Positions 31,562 through 32,313 of a stretch of DNA of 32,313 nt are shown here, piece after piece (position 1 is the stretch's first letter; each line of letters opens with the position of its first letter). The notes beneath the pieces were generated by a model. That model had not been told where the DNA came from. It saw only the letters and a list, made by a program, of their open reading frames with translations, and did no database searches. Made by a program: the position numbers and the translations under genes. Where the stretch lies: positions 1-32,313 of the forward strand of contig NZ_VSRL01000086.1 in assembly GCF_012184385.1 (NCBI RefSeq), given 5' to 3'. This stretch comes from Lentzea indica. Lineage in GTDB: Bacteria; Actinomycetota; Actinomycetes; Mycobacteriales; Pseudonocardiaceae.

Positions 31562-32218
31562 ATGCGCCACCCCATCGACCTCGAAGCTCTGGGCACCCTC
31601 TTCGTCCACCGCGTAGCCCCCGTGGCAGCCCTGATCCACATAGGACTGTCCTCGGCCCTGATCGACCAACGATCCCGCCCAGGCGGCCCGTGGCAACGCC
31701 TGTTCCCCGGCGTCTTCCTGCTGTCCCGGGCCGGCCCCTCCCGGGAACAACTGGTGCAGGCGGCCCTCCTCTACGCAGGCGAGCGCTCCATGCTCACCGC
31801 CTTCGACGCCCTGTACCTGCACGGCATGAGATCCGTTCTCCCCTCAGCGGACGCGATCCACGTGCTGGCCCCACGCCACTCCCGAGCCTGGGGCCACGCC
31901 ACCCTGCGCCTGGAACGCACAGACCGCCTCCCCAAACCGGCGATCCGCCGAGGCTTCCACGTAGCACCCCTGGAACGCGCGGCCGTGGACGCGATCCGCC
32001 GCACCCGCTCCATCGCCGACACCAAGGCCATCATCGAGGAGGTGTGCCACTTCGTAGGCGTACAAGTCCTACGCGCCGAACTGGCCCTCGCCCCGCGCAA
32101 GGGCACGACCCTGGCCCGCAAACTCCTGGGCGAATCCCCGGCCCGCCAATTGGAACTGGCCGTGATGGACCGCCCGCCAGTGGTCCCTCAGACCCGCGTC
32201 CCGCTGGCGATCAGCTAG
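31562..32218 (+). CDS. AbiEi-like / DUF559-neighbour protein without the nuclease domain
   Basis: A 218-aa protein resembling a large actinobacterial family. The family has a helical N-terminus, a RPGGPWQRLFPGVFLLS motif, a LLYAGERSMLTAFDALYLHGM segment, and LERAAVDAIRRTRSIADTKAIIEEV, similar to AbiEi-type antitoxin domains that often precede a DUF559 (Vsr-like) nuclease domain. Here the chain stops soon after APRKGTTLARKLLG, so the nuclease part is missing. It is either a natural short form or a C-terminally truncated gene; a mobile element begins shortly downstream. ATG at 31562 is chosen as the first start after the DnaA boxes. Function unknown. Confidence 0.65.
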   Translation: MRHPIDLEALGTLFVHRVAPVAALIHIGLSSALIDQRSRPGGPWQRLFPGVFLLSRAGPSREQLVQAALLYAGERSMLTAFDALYLHGMRSVLPSADAIHVLAPRHSRAWGHATLRLERTDRLPKPAIRRGFHVAPLERAAVDAIRRTRSIADTKAIIEEVCHFVGVQVLRAELALAPRKGTTLARKLLGESPARQLELAVMDRPPVVPQTRVPLAIS

Positions 32219-32258
32219 ACGAGTAAGTCCTAAGTCCGGGCGGTGGCTGCAGACGGAC

Positions 32259-32305
32259 GAAGGGTGTTCAAGATCAGTTTGTGACGACCGACCTGAACAC
32301 CCTTC
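32259..32305. repeat. 12-bp inverted repeat at the window edge
   Basis: GAAGGGTGTTCA (32259-32270) and TGAACACCCTTC (32294-32305) are exact complements with a 23-bp loop. The second arm falls within the first codons of the transposase-like frame, so it may be a regulatory hairpin of the element rather than its terminal repeat. Confidence 0.55.
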
Positions 32306-32313
32306 TCACCGCA
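32281..32313 (+). CDS. start of a probable IS982-family transposase (cut by window end)
   Basis: GTG at 32281 opens a frame reading MTTDLNTLLTA to the last base. This matches the usual first residues of Streptomyces-type IS982 transposases (MTTNLNTLLTALYV). Only eleven codons are visible, so the call is tentative. If right, an insertion sequence begins in the ~60 bp upstream, next to the short DUF559-related gene. Confidence 0.4.
   Translation, partial: MTTDLNTLLTA

Noticed and set aside
32259-32305. Terminal inverted repeats of an insertion sequence
   Set aside because: The second arm lies within the coding start of the putative transposase, so the pair cannot be the two ends of the element.
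1-32313. CRISPR arrays, tRNA or rRNA genes
   Set aside because: No regularly spaced repeats and no cloverleaf or rRNA-like sequence were noticed on either strand.

Overview
The window is high-GC chromosomal DNA from an actinobacterium, most likely a member of the Pseudonocardiales (Lentzea/Saccharothrix/Actinosynnema-like). This rests on the gene content and order: ftsK, a Rv2747-type argA, rimO, pgsA, cinA, clgR, pspA and a PspM-like gene follow one another much as in mycobacteria. Other actinobacterial signs are frequent GTG/TTG starts, probable leaderless promoters, a TCGAAC-N4-GTTCGA LexA box and SigD/ShbA-type sigma factors. The genus is an inference; no rRNA is present.

Layout. 1-4380: the tail of an alpha/beta hydrolase, a small membrane protein, a PlsC-like acyltransferase, and the DNA translocase FtsK. 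4369-8917: an accessory block on the minus strand, between ftsK and argA. It holds a secreted phospholipase A2 and then a thiazole/oxazole-modified peptide (TOMM/LAP) cluster: MerR regulator, C-type cyclodehydratase partner, a 174-aa protein with a streptolysin-S-like leader and eight consecutive cysteines fused to four membrane segments, a YcaO cyclodehydratase and a SagB-type dehydrogenase. The coding regions overlap or are 5 bp apart, so they form one operon. The poly-Cys/membrane fusion is the most unusual object in the window. 8917-11532: argA, then a second accessory insertion, an AAA ATPase plus RloB pair that resembles phage-defence modules.

11572-16627: the conserved core. rimO-pgsA-cinA are coupled through ATGA overlaps. 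clgR has a candidate ClgR box and a strong terminator. pspA and the pspM-like gene form the envelope-stress module. 16794-19591: an NCS2 permease, then a 161-bp imperfect palindrome, then a 32-aa membrane peptide translationally coupled to a family 2 glycosyltransferase; the peptide's ribosome-binding site lies in a predicted hairpin. 19572-23468 (minus): parA, a Nei-type glycosylase, a cytochrome P450 and pyrD. 23502-27755: two methyltransferases and a cluster of four sigma-70-family genes, three of them close SigD/ShbA-like paralogues. 27736-30165: a glutamine synthetase-like enzyme divergent from an amidohydrolase, corresponding to the two halves of fungal FluG. 30173-31475: SOS-controlled dinB. 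31483-32313: two DnaA boxes, a DUF559/AbiEi-related protein, and the first codons of a probable IS982-type transposase at the edge.

All functions are assigned by reading motifs; no database search was run. Several starts (argA, plsC-like, rimO, P450, permease, glutamine synthetase) are uncertain, and alternatives are given.
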